The translations under genes and the position numbers were made by a program. From positions 62,001-126,000 of the forward strand of contig NZ_FOKB01000003.1 of the NCBI RefSeq assembly GCF_900111895.1: DNA of 64,000 bases, read 5' to 3'. The notes beneath the pieces are model-generated. The model was not told where the DNA came from, did not search any database, and was given only the letters and a program-made list of their open reading frames with translations. The DNA is from Pseudomonas simiae. GTDB lineage: Bacteria > Pseudomonadota > Gammaproteobacteria > Pseudomonadales > Pseudomonadaceae. Below are positions 9,101 to 15,494 of this stretch, piece after piece. How positions within the stretch are numbered: the stretch's first letter is position 1; every line of letters begins with the position of its first letter.

Positions 9101-9614
9101 TACGTCGCTGTGATAGCGTCTGCCGATTTACTGGCGGCTTCAGACTATCAACCTGTCGGCCGGCTTGGCCGTAGAGGTAATAAAACGGCGGACGCCGCGT
9201 GTTGCGGAGAACGCGAGGCGCAGGCTGGCCTTGCAGTATGACTTCCGGCTCGCGACCTTCACCGGCCAGACAGTTTGCCAGGCCACTGTCAAAAGAGGAT
9301 GTAAAGACAGCGCACCACGGCACACGGGCAGCCTCAGTCACCAACTGCGAAGCTGGACGGTTGCGGAAGCGTTCAGCCAGCCAGTCGTAGAACTCCGCCT
9401 CTAACGGTTCGTTAGTCAGAAGCGAATTCCATGCCTGACCGGGCATACGGGACGCATGTTCAAGTGCTCGCTTGAGAACTGGGTCAGGCATGCTCAGGGA
9501 CCAACCCGCCTGCTGCCCCCAGATCGCCACCAGCGGCCCCCCCTCTATCCAGCGCTGCCTTAGCAGTTCCTGCCCAGCGCTCTGACTCTCGGGTTCCTGC
9601 ATTTCCTGTGACAT
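6174..9614 (-). CDS. SIR2-like/STAND NTPase, putative antiphage sensor (Avs5-like architecture)
   Basis: The frame runs upstream to 9827, but ATG 9614 is preceded by AGGAG at 10-base spacing and starts the conserved part, giving 1146 residues. Residues 28-205 follow the SIR2 order: a Gly-rich loop (GQQAG 33-37), TSSFD 105-109 where SIR2 NADases have TTNYD, YLYG 146-149 where they have LHG, and GYDPSTDW 196-203. A P-loop ATPase follows, with Walker A GQSGVGKT (376-383) and Walker B LLLVDT ending near 433. A long helical repeat-like region occupies about 550-1050, with a beta-rich C-terminus (YRGIVEKQIGPGRFQVRVEG). SIR2-STAND proteins of this size are known antiphage sensors. The Asn and His normally needed for NAD hydrolysis appear replaced by Ser and Tyr, so the SIR2 part may be inactive or divergent. 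Island location and the coupled 5458-6177 gene support a defence role. Confidence 0.72.
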   Translation of the reverse strand: MSQEMQEPESQSAGQELLRQRWIEGGPLVAIWGQQAGWSLSMPDPVLKRALEHASRMPGQAWNSLLTNEPLEAEFYDWLAERFRNRPASQLVTEAARVPWCAVFTSSFDSGLANCLAGEGREPEVILQGQPAPRVLRNTRRPPFYYLYGQAGRQVDSLKPPVNRQTLSQRRMAQALVMLGRVLETATPLGLVVIDGYDPSTDWLRAEELLAAISDAPKHGVLWCGSDPMLSEDDKVVFDELVHKGVIVRESRALGMIVNELVEAIGVPEPSRWDDPEVITLKNGRSIKTTPNLRLVTQASAVLVDDLWAVAPDQLTPSEMEMEFEAFHGNSASFRRIADGVQRGFAIEREFELALIKRVDQALEQHHAASPIVLHGQSGVGKTIALARLAIHAKRHGNAVLFVNRRVPQATDISDFLTAVDGQQGVTLLLVDTMSPVSRYNDLLRALRSVGHRVVVVGSSYRLSFDGKVPSRFVEARAQLNPAEQNDLLEMAQRYVPSVVARVRKEKSNEYVLAGFYRLLPHSRGRLSEGLGKEVDRARHELRKRAAKIPPQEPGALAQAFMKAGLPVDTTQFLPDARPDGPSDSPEARAIDLVMASSRLYKPVPLSIVLRAVGAGHGSTGTYSIDTLLELIRDQDLFRWIYSDEEQTDVLVMARLQIEARLICEARFGSATLEADAISSLIEAAVRAGPEGNDETAYVADLVHAVGPDGPEGSRYKESYAQIARSLSILRAKTMPNARLMLQESVLRRHYVRTHKNIEHPEKVALLNEAVNVVDEAFDRISQQGSSGLYAARQTVDNLWNERAATYGFFATDAVENGQNASAWSAYKAAHDAATLANARRESSFSLDVSLWMPTGILKLKSTLTEAQRLEIAADLRSSIDGVDESMLDEAQKQKFQSRRMIAGFAMGDETLSDDAFAQLEQAGSTAGYFMRARDLAPAIMPQTEPSAQDIAGAKRCVNYLRQYYDKISQDERCLRLLLDMEWAIRTQKWFMRGLRQPFPAVTDFREMVQDIVGDMALLGEDKLATKYRYLRAVTKWLAGNERTSRELWTELASDTEFADSQRVSSRHVLTDANGTPIIYRGIVEKQIGPGRFQVRVEGIGVIDLLAEYFPNVEIAFGRTVSNFHIAFNYRGPLADPPGKVRRLGR

Positions 9615-9832
9615 CTGGCGGTTACTCCTGTGATCAATTCCTTTCTTCAAGCCGCCGCTGCAGCCCCGGACACGCCGGCGAAGAATACATAATTGGCAGC
9701 TATTATAGGTAGAACAAAGTGCCATTACGCCTATCGATGGCCCAACGCTCCTATGAGTTTCAACTGAAGAAAATGCGTCCTTGGCGCAGCCTACCGATTT
9801 GAAATATCGGTCGCGGCCATACGCCAAATGAC

Positions 9833-10066
9833 TTACGTAGCATTGAGCTGGCGTGCGTTATGCTCAGATACAATCGGACAATGGACGTGCAGTGCCCCGC
9901 GGCTCCCGGCTAACATTCCGATGGGTTCTTCAAGGGTGCTCCGGGCTGCAATATCTAAAAAACGCCCGTTTGACGAAGCTCGTGAGGTAAGAATTGCTCT
10001 CGCTTCCTTGATAATCTGATCCGTTATCTGCCATTTGTTCGTTTTGACTTTTCGACGCCCTTTCAT
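9833..10066 (-). CDS. Small hypothetical protein (uncertain)
   Basis: ATG 10066 is preceded by GAGG at five-base spacing and gives a 77-residue basic product starting MKGRRKVKTNKWQITDQ, with a plausible helix IIKEARAILTSRA. The frame also extends to a TTG at 10084. It lies about 220 bases upstream of the STAND start on the same strand. There is no family match that I recognise, and composition is only moderately protein-like, so it may be a remnant or a non-coding frame in the promoter region. Confidence 0.3.
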   Translation of the reverse strand: MKGRRKVKTNKWQITDQIIKEARAILTSRASSNGRFLDIAARSTLEEPIGMLAGSRGALHVHCPIVSEHNARQLNAT

Positions 10067-10084
10067 TTCGACCTCGTCCGACAA

Positions 10085-10804
10085 ATTAACGAAGGAATCA
10101 TCCTTTGCTATTAGATCTAGATCTTCCGATAGATAAGAACCGCCGTCTGCACTTACGTGCCCGCGCCATGCTTAGCAGCAGCGCATATAAATTACATCCC
10201 TCCGCCCAAATCTAGCTTACTGCTGCATTTAAGCCGTATTTTGTGCAAAAAACCCAAGGTTTTGGCTAGGTCATTTATTAGCGGTGCGATTGATGTGTCC
10301 TGAAGGGAAAAAGCAGGATCATTGGAGGAACTGACCAGTGCTTAATGGGCATGAAGATGTGCATGGGTACTTTTTCGGACAGCAGCACAAAGATGCGTAA
10401 CGGGTGTTAAACGGGCATTTTCCGGGCATTCAAGGGAACCTTTAAGGCATTGGCGGTGCTTTTGGGGGGGGATTAGGGGATTAGAAAGAGGCTTAGCCCC
10501 CCGCTTTGGTCCAAATCAGCGAAAAACACACTTGAGACTAGGGACCGCACAAAAAATCTATCGTCCCCCCCAGATGCGCCGTCTGATTCGAATTTCTAGT
10601 TCAAGTGCAAAGGACTCTTCACAGGCAAACAGAGCCAACGCATCTGCGCCAGAGGAGACGTCCTAGAAGTACACTGGCGGTACAGTCCCCAGTCGTAACC
10701 ATTTTTCCAAAACTAGCAAAAACTCAGTGTTAACAGTTGGTTAGCCCTGTTGTACCTTTGCCTACCCTCGTCTAGACTTAAATGGCCTCGGAGTGTCATT
10801 CGGT
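10085..10804. other. Long non-coding stretch at the island end
   Basis: About 720 bases without a convincing gene on either strand. It contains phased CGGGCATT-type repeats (10400-10452), a G-run and C-run pair near 10466-10502 that could fold, and the approach to the tRNA fragment. The stretch is probably the attachment-site arm region and decayed island DNA. Confidence 0.5.
10400..10452. repeat. Direct repeats of (A/C)CGGGCATT-type 9-mers at 11-bp spacing
   Basis: ACGGGTGTT begins at 10400, ACGGGCATT at 10411 and CCGGGCATT at 10422; a weaker AAGGCATTG begins at 10444, in the same 11-bp register. An AATGGGCAT lies upstream at 10344. Helically phased repeats close to an att site are typical arm-type binding sites for an integrase or excisionase. 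Confidence 0.5.
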
Positions 10805-10851
10805 GACTCATAATCCTTTGGTCCACGGTTCAAGTCCGTGTGGGCCCACCA
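10805..10851 (+). other. 3' fragment of a CAU-anticodon tRNA: island attachment site
   Basis: The segment holds an anticodon loop CTCATAA, a T-arm CACGG-TTCAAGT-CCGTG and an acceptor strand TGGGCCC followed by ACCA, so it is the 3' part of a tRNA-Met or tRNA-Ile2 type gene. The sequence upstream (GGCCTCGGAGTG...) has no D-arm and no matching 5' acceptor strand, so the tRNA is incomplete. A tRNA 3' end without its 5' half is the usual product of island integration into a tRNA gene. The intact copy should lie at the other end, beyond base 1. Confidence 0.8.
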
Positions 10852-10860
10852 AACAAGAAA

Positions 10861-10882
10861 GCCGCGCATTGCGCGGCTTTTG
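10861..10882. terminator. Bidirectional terminator behind the tRNA fragment
   Basis: GCCGCGC-ATT-GCGCGGC (10861-10877) followed by TTTTG on the plus strand and, on the minus strand, by TTTCTTG. It probably ended the original tRNA transcript and also ends the VOC gene transcript. Confidence 0.75.
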
Positions 10883-10896
10883 TGTGTCTGGCAGCC

Positions 10897-11322
10897 TCAC
10901 TTCGCAAACAACTGCCCGATATCCCTGAATGCCTTGAACTCCAGTGCGTTCCCGCAGGGGTCAAACAGAAACAACGTCGCCTGCTCCCCCACTTGGCCCT
11001 TGAAACGAATGTGCGGTTCCAGCACGAACCGGGTTTGCTGCGCCTGCAGGCGCTCCGCCAACGCCTGCCACTCTTCCCAGCCCAGTACCACGCCGAAATG
11101 CGGCACGGGCACGTTGTGGCCGTCGACTGCGTTGGTGTGGGCGGATTCCTGTGAGGCGGTTTTCGGGTGTTCGTGAATGACCAACTGATGCCCGAAGAAG
11201 TTGAAGTCGACCCAGTGTTCGCTGGAACGCCCCTCTTCAAGGCCAAAGACTTGACCGTAGAAATGCCGCGCAGCGGCGAGGTCATAGACCGGAATTGCCA
11301 GGTGAAAAGGTGCGAGTGTCAT
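10897..11322 (-). CDS. VOC-superfamily (glyoxalase/dioxygenase-like) protein
   Basis: The 141-residue single-domain protein starts with the VOC signature [23 protein letters not shown] and repeats the beta-alpha-beta-beta-beta module in the second half ([18 protein letters not shown], then [15 protein letters not shown]). Candidate metal ligands are the His near residue 7, the His in HFGV and the Glu in ALEFK. Such proteins act as lyases, dioxygenases or resistance proteins; the substrate cannot be told. The gene is the first chromosomal gene beyond the tRNA fragment and is divergent from the LysR gene at 11435, which may control it. Confidence 0.8.
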   Translation of the reverse strand: MTLAPFHLAIPVYDLAAARHFYGQVFGLEEGRSSEHWVDFNFFGHQLVIHEHPKTASQESAHTNAVDGHNVPVPHFGVVLGWEEWQALAERLQAQQTRFVLEPHIRFKGQVGEQATLFLFDPCGNALEFKAFRDIGQLFAK

Positions 11323-11434
11323 CAGGTCAAACCTCTGTGGGTATTAAGTGCCCCGAGTTTAGCCTTGCTCCTGACGATGAAAAGACGATAGTTTTTGCGC
11401 CGAGCTCAAATTATTTTGATCAATCGAGTCGTCC

Positions 11435-12304
11435 ATGTTGCGCGAATTGAAGACCTTTATTGCGGTAACCCGTCACGGCACGTTCGCGGCGGCAGGCATG
11501 CATATCGGGCTGACGCAGTCGGCGGTCAGTGCGCAGATTCGTCAACTGGAACAGACGCTCGGCGTGCAGTTGTTCGACCGTACCGGGCGCCAGGCCACGT
11601 TGAATGCGGCCGGTTTGCGCGCCTTGCCGTTGGCCAGGGAGATCCTGGAAACCTTCAATCGCATGGCCGTGCCGGTGGGTGCCAACGAGTACCGAGGCGA
11701 GCTGAAAGTGGGCGCCATCACCACCGCGCAAACCGGTCTGCTGCCCCAGGCACTGGTGCGTTTGCGCCAGGCAGCGCCGACGGTGGAGTGCAAACTGATA
11801 CCCGGTGTGTCCCTGGAGCTGTTGAGTCGGGTGGACGCCGGCGAATTGGATTCGGCCATCATCATTCGTCCGCCCTTTGATTTGCCCAAGGAGTTGCACG
11901 TACAGGTCCTGCGCAAGGAGCCGTTTGTACTGGTCGTGCCTCATGCGCTGACGGGCGATGACCCTTTGCACGTGCTCGCGACACAGCCCCATGTGCGTTA
12001 CGACCGTGCTTCGTTTGGCGGACGGTTGGTCAGCCGCTTCCTGCGTGAACAGAAGCTGGATGTACAGATGGCGCTGGAGTTGGATGAGCTGGAAGCCATC
12101 GTCAAGATGGTCGAGTGTGGCCTGGGCGTGTCGTTGATTCCTCAGGCGGGGTTGTGGCTGGAGCGCTCGCCCAAGGTGCGAATCATCCCATTGGGCGGCC
12201 TGACGTTTTACCGCGAAATCATCCTGCTCAGTCGCCACAGCCAACAGCATCTCCCCGTGCCGCAACTGTTTACCCGCTGCCTCCTCGCCGACGCCAGCCT
12301 GTAA
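11435..12304 (+). CDS. LysR-family transcriptional regulator
   Basis: The 289-residue protein has an N-terminal winged helix-turn-helix (LKTFIAVTRHGTFAAAGMHIGLTQSAVSAQIRQLE) and a periplasmic-binding-like effector domain from about residue 90. Length is typical. It is divergent from the VOC gene at 11322, with about 110 bases between, so control of that gene is likely. It is also immediately upstream of the Lrp-type gene on the same strand. The inducer is unknown. Confidence 0.9.
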   Translation: MLRELKTFIAVTRHGTFAAAGMHIGLTQSAVSAQIRQLEQTLGVQLFDRTGRQATLNAAGLRALPLAREILETFNRMAVPVGANEYRGELKVGAITTAQTGLLPQALVRLRQAAPTVECKLIPGVSLELLSRVDAGELDSAIIIRPPFDLPKELHVQVLRKEPFVLVVPHALTGDDPLHVLATQPHVRYDRASFGGRLVSRFLREQKLDVQMALELDELEAIVKMVECGLGVSLIPQAGLWLERSPKVRIIPLGGLTFYREIILLSRHSQQHLPVPQLFTRCLLADASL

Positions 12305-12344
12305 GATGCCAGCACATTGCCCCCCCCGTATCGGAGCCCTCGCC

Positions 12345-12791
12345 TTGCCCGCCCTAGACGAAATTGATCGCCAACTGATCGCCGCCCTGCAGATCAACGC
12401 CCGCGAAAGTGTGGCCATGCTCGCCCGGCAGTTGGGCATCGCACGCACCACGGTGACGTCGCGCCTGGCACGCCTGGAGAAAACCCAGGTGATCACCGGT
12501 TATGGCGTGCGCCTCGGGCAGCGTGTCGTCGATGGTGGTTTGCAGGCTTACGTCGGGATCACCGTGCAAGCGCGCTCGGGCAAGGAAGTGCTGCGTAGGT
12601 TGAGTGCGATGGCCCAGGTGCAACAGTTGTGCGCGGTGAGTGGTGAGTTCGATTACGTCGCTTGGCTGCGCACGGATTCGCCCGAGCAGTTGGACCAATT
12701 GCTGGACCAGATCGGCAGTGTGGATGGGGTGGAGAAAACCACAACGTCGATCATCCTCAGTAACAAATTGGATCGCGGACAGCCAATCTGA
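12345..12791 (+). CDS. Lrp/AsnC-family transcriptional regulator, probably of davBA
   Basis: The frame opens at ATG 12306, but the family-typical N-terminus LPALDEIDRQLIAAL begins at TTG 12345; both starts are possible. The product, about 148 residues, has a helix-turn-helix (ESVAMLARQLGIARTTVTSRLARLEK) and a C-terminal RAM ligand-binding domain (VVDGGLQAYVGITVQA, then VSGEFDYVAWLRTDSPEQLD). Lrp-type proteins commonly sense amino acids. It lies 146 bases upstream of davB on the same strand, so sensing of lysine or a related amino acid to control davBA is a reasonable inference. Confidence 0.85.
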   Translation: MPALDEIDRQLIAALQINARESVAMLARQLGIARTTVTSRLARLEKTQVITGYGVRLGQRVVDGGLQAYVGITVQARSGKEVLRRLSAMAQVQQLCAVSGEFDYVAWLRTDSPEQLDQLLDQIGSVDGVEKTTTSIILSNKLDRGQPI

Positions 12792-12937
12792 TCAACAGGT
12801 TCGTCATTCTGACTAAAAACAGATCAATCCGACGACACTTTGCGCCTTATTAACGAACGCCACGCTCCCTAAACTGGCTGCCATCTTTTCCTATACTCAG
12901 CGGGTCACGCCCGCCAGGTCGCCAGTAAGGGTCAGCC

Positions 12938-14641
12938 ATGAGCATTCCGTCCAGCACCATCAGCAAGACCAATCGCCACCCCGCCGACGGCAAGAAACCC
13001 ATCACCATCTTTGGTCCGGACTTTCCGTTTGCCTTTGATGACTGGATCGAACACCCCGCAGGCCTGGGCAGCATCCCCACCGCCAACCACGGTGCCGAAG
13101 TGGCGATTGTCGGCGCCGGGATCGCGGGCCTGGTGGCCGCCTACGAGCTGATGAAACTGGGCCTCAAGCCGGTGGTGTACGAAGCCTCTAAAATGGGCGG
13201 TCGCCTGCGCTCCCAAGCCTTCGAAGGGGCCGAAGGCATCATCGCCGAGCTGGGTGGCATGCGCTTTCCGGTGTCGTCCACCGCGTTCTATCACTATGTC
13301 GACAAGCTGGGGCTGGAAACCAAACCCTTCCCCAACCCACTGACGCCGGCGTCCGGCAGTACGGTCATTGACCTTGAAGGCCAGACCCACTACGCGCAAA
13401 AACTCTCCGACTTGCCGGTCCTGTTCCAGGAAGTGGCGGACGCCTGGGCCGACGCCTTGGAAGCGGGTTCGCAGTTCGGCGATATCCAGCAAGCCATCCG
13501 CGACCGCGACGTGCCGCGCCTCAAGGAGCTGTGGAACAAGCTGGTGCCACTGTGGGATGACCGCACCTTCTACGACTTTGTCGCCACCTCCAAGGCCTTC
13601 GCCAAGTTGTCCTTCCATCACCGCGAAGTGTTCGGCCAGGTCGGCTTCGGCACCGGCGGCTGGGACTCGGACTTCCCCAATTCGATGCTGGAAATCTTCC
13701 GCGTGGTAATGACCAACTGCGATGACCACCAACACCTGGTGGTCGGCGGCGTGGCACAGGTGCCGATGGGCATCTGGCGCCATGAACCGGAGCGTTGCGC
13801 CCACTGGCCGGCGGGCACCAGCCTGAGTTCGCTGCACCGCGGTGCGCCAAGGGCAGGGGTGAAACGCATTGCCCATGCCGCGGATGGTCGTTTCGCCGTC
13901 ACCGACAACTATGGCGACACTCGCGAATACGCTGCCGTACTGACCACCTGCCAAAGCTGGCTGCTGACCACCCAGATCGAATGCGACGAAACCCTGTTCT
14001 CGCAAAAGATGTGGATGGCCCTGGACCGCACGCGCTACATGCAATCGTCGAAAACCTTCGTGATGGTCGACCGCCCGTTCTGGAAAGACAAAGACCCGGA
14101 GACCGGCCGTGACCTGATGAGCATGACCCTCACCGATCGCCTGACCCGTGGCACGTATCTGTTCGATAACGGCGACGACAAGCCGGGTGTGATCTGCCTG
14201 TCGTACTCGTGGATGAGCGACGCCCTGAAAATGCTGCCGCAGCCCATCGACAAGCGCGTAAAACTGGCCCTCGACGCCCTGAAAAAGATCTACCCGAAAG
14301 TCGATATCAAGGCGCGCATCATCGGCGACCCGATCACCGTGTCATGGGAAGCCGACCCGCATTTCCTCGGCGCCTTCAAAGGCGCGCTGCCGGGCCACTA
14401 TCGCTACAACCAACGCATGTATGCACACTTCATGCAGAAGGACATGCCCGCCGAGCAACGTGGGATCTTTATAGCCGGTGATGATGTGTCCTGGACGCCT
14501 GCCTGGGTCGAAGGCGCCGTGCAAACCTCGCTGAACGCGGTGTGGGGCATCATGACCCACTTCGGTGGCAGCACTCACCCGGAGAACCCAGGACCGGGTG
14601 ACGTATTCGATGAAATCGGGCCGATCGCCCTGGCCGATTAA
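12938..14641 (+). CDS. davB: Lysine 2-monooxygenase (flavin amine oxidase family)
   Basis: The 567-residue flavoprotein has an N-terminal dinucleotide-binding motif VAIVGAGIAGLVAAYELM (about residues 52-69), then EASKMGGRLRS, and a C-terminal FAD-contact motif IFIAGDDVSWTPAWVEGA. The sequence closely follows my memory of P. putida DavB, including NRHPADGKKP and ITIFGPDFPFAFDDW. The reaction is oxidative decarboxylation of L-lysine to 5-aminovaleramide, the first step of the aminovalerate pathway. The closely related tryptophan 2-monooxygenase (IaaM) is the main alternative, but the nitrilase-family davA immediately downstream (10-base gap) favours lysine. A ribosome site AAGGG precedes the ATG. 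Confidence 0.87.
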   Translation: MSIPSSTISKTNRHPADGKKPITIFGPDFPFAFDDWIEHPAGLGSIPTANHGAEVAIVGAGIAGLVAAYELMKLGLKPVVYEASKMGGRLRSQAFEGAEGIIAELGGMRFPVSSTAFYHYVDKLGLETKPFPNPLTPASGSTVIDLEGQTHYAQKLSDLPVLFQEVADAWADALEAGSQFGDIQQAIRDRDVPRLKELWNKLVPLWDDRTFYDFVATSKAFAKLSFHHREVFGQVGFGTGGWDSDFPNSMLEIFRVVMTNCDDHQHLVVGGVAQVPMGIWRHEPERCAHWPAGTSLSSLHRGAPRAGVKRIAHAADGRFAVTDNYGDTREYAAVLTTCQSWLLTTQIECDETLFSQKMWMALDRTRYMQSSKTFVMVDRPFWKDKDPETGRDLMSMTLTDRLTRGTYLFDNGDDKPGVICLSYSWMSDALKMLPQPIDKRVKLALDALKKIYPKVDIKARIIGDPITVSWEADPHFLGAFKGALPGHYRYNQRMYAHFMQKDMPAEQRGIFIAGDDVSWTPAWVEGAVQTSLNAVWGIMTHFGGSTHPENPGPGDVFDEIGPIALAD

Positions 14642-14651
14642 GGAGTTGAAC

Positions 14652-15446
14652 ATGCGCGTCGCCCTGTACCAATGCCCACCGCAGCCGCTGGATGTAAGCG
14701 GCAACCTCAAGCGCCTGCACGCTTTGGCGCATGAGGCCTCCAGTGCCGATGTGCTGGTGCTGCCGGAGATGTTTCTCACCGGCTACAACATCGGCGCCGA
14801 GGCCGTTGGCGCGCTGGCCGAGGCGCAGGATGGGCCGTCGGCACAGGCGATTGCCGAACTGGCCAAAAGCGCCGGTCTGGCAATTCTGTACGGTTACCCG
14901 GAACGGGCCGAGGATGGCCAGATCTACAACGCCGTGCAGTTGATCGACGCCCACGGCCAGCGCCGGTGCAACTACCGCAAGACCCATCTGTTTGGCGACC
15001 TGGACCACTCGATGTTCAGCGCCGGCGAGGATGATTTCCCTCTGGTGGAGCTCAACGGCTGGACGCTTGGTTTTCTGATCTGTTACGACCTGGAGTTCCC
15101 GGAAAACACCCGGCGCCTGGCCCTGGCCGGTGCCGAACTGATCCTGGTGCCCACCGCCAACATGGTGCCGTTCGACTTTGTCGCCGACGTCACCGTGCGG
15201 GCGCGGGCCTTCGAAAACCAGTGTTATGTGGCCTACGCCAATTACTGTGGGCGTGAAGGCGAGATCCAGTACTGCGGGCAAAGCAGCATCGCCGCACCGA
15301 ATGGCCAGCGCATTGCCCAGGCGGGCCTGGATGAAGCCTTGATCGTCGGGGAGCTGGATCGCCAGTCGATCCTCGACGCCCGCGCCGCCAATCACTACTT
15401 GCAGGACCGTCGCCCCGAGCTGTACGGGGCGCTGCACAAGCCCTGA
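14652..15446 (+). CDS. davA: 5-aminovaleramidase (nitrilase superfamily)
   Basis: The frame is open from 14565, inside davB, but ATG 14652 with AGGAG at 14641 is the clear start, giving 264 residues. The nitrilase triad is visible: Glu in LVLPEMFLTGYN, Lys in NYRKTHLFGDLD and Cys in LGFLICYDLEFPEN. The enzyme hydrolyses 5-aminovaleramide to 5-aminovalerate and ammonia after DavB. It is read in one transcript with davB; later steps (davT, davD) are not in the window. Confidence 0.87.
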   Translation: MRVALYQCPPQPLDVSGNLKRLHALAHEASSADVLVLPEMFLTGYNIGAEAVGALAEAQDGPSAQAIAELAKSAGLAILYGYPERAEDGQIYNAVQLIDAHGQRRCNYRKTHLFGDLDHSMFSAGEDDFPLVELNGWTLGFLICYDLEFPENTRRLALAGAELILVPTANMVPFDFVADVTVRARAFENQCYVAYANYCGREGEIQYCGQSSIAAPNGQRIAQAGLDEALIVGELDRQSILDARAANHYLQDRRPELYGALHKP

Positions 15447-15494
15447 TCCAGTCGGTTTGCTAACATGGGCACATTCTACGTTTCGGAAGTGCCC

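Noticed and set aside
9615..9827. N-terminal extension of the SIR2-STAND frame to 9827
   Set aside because: The 71 extra residues are Cys/Arg-rich and not domain-like, while ATG 9614 has a good AGGAG ribosome site and begins the acidic N-terminus.
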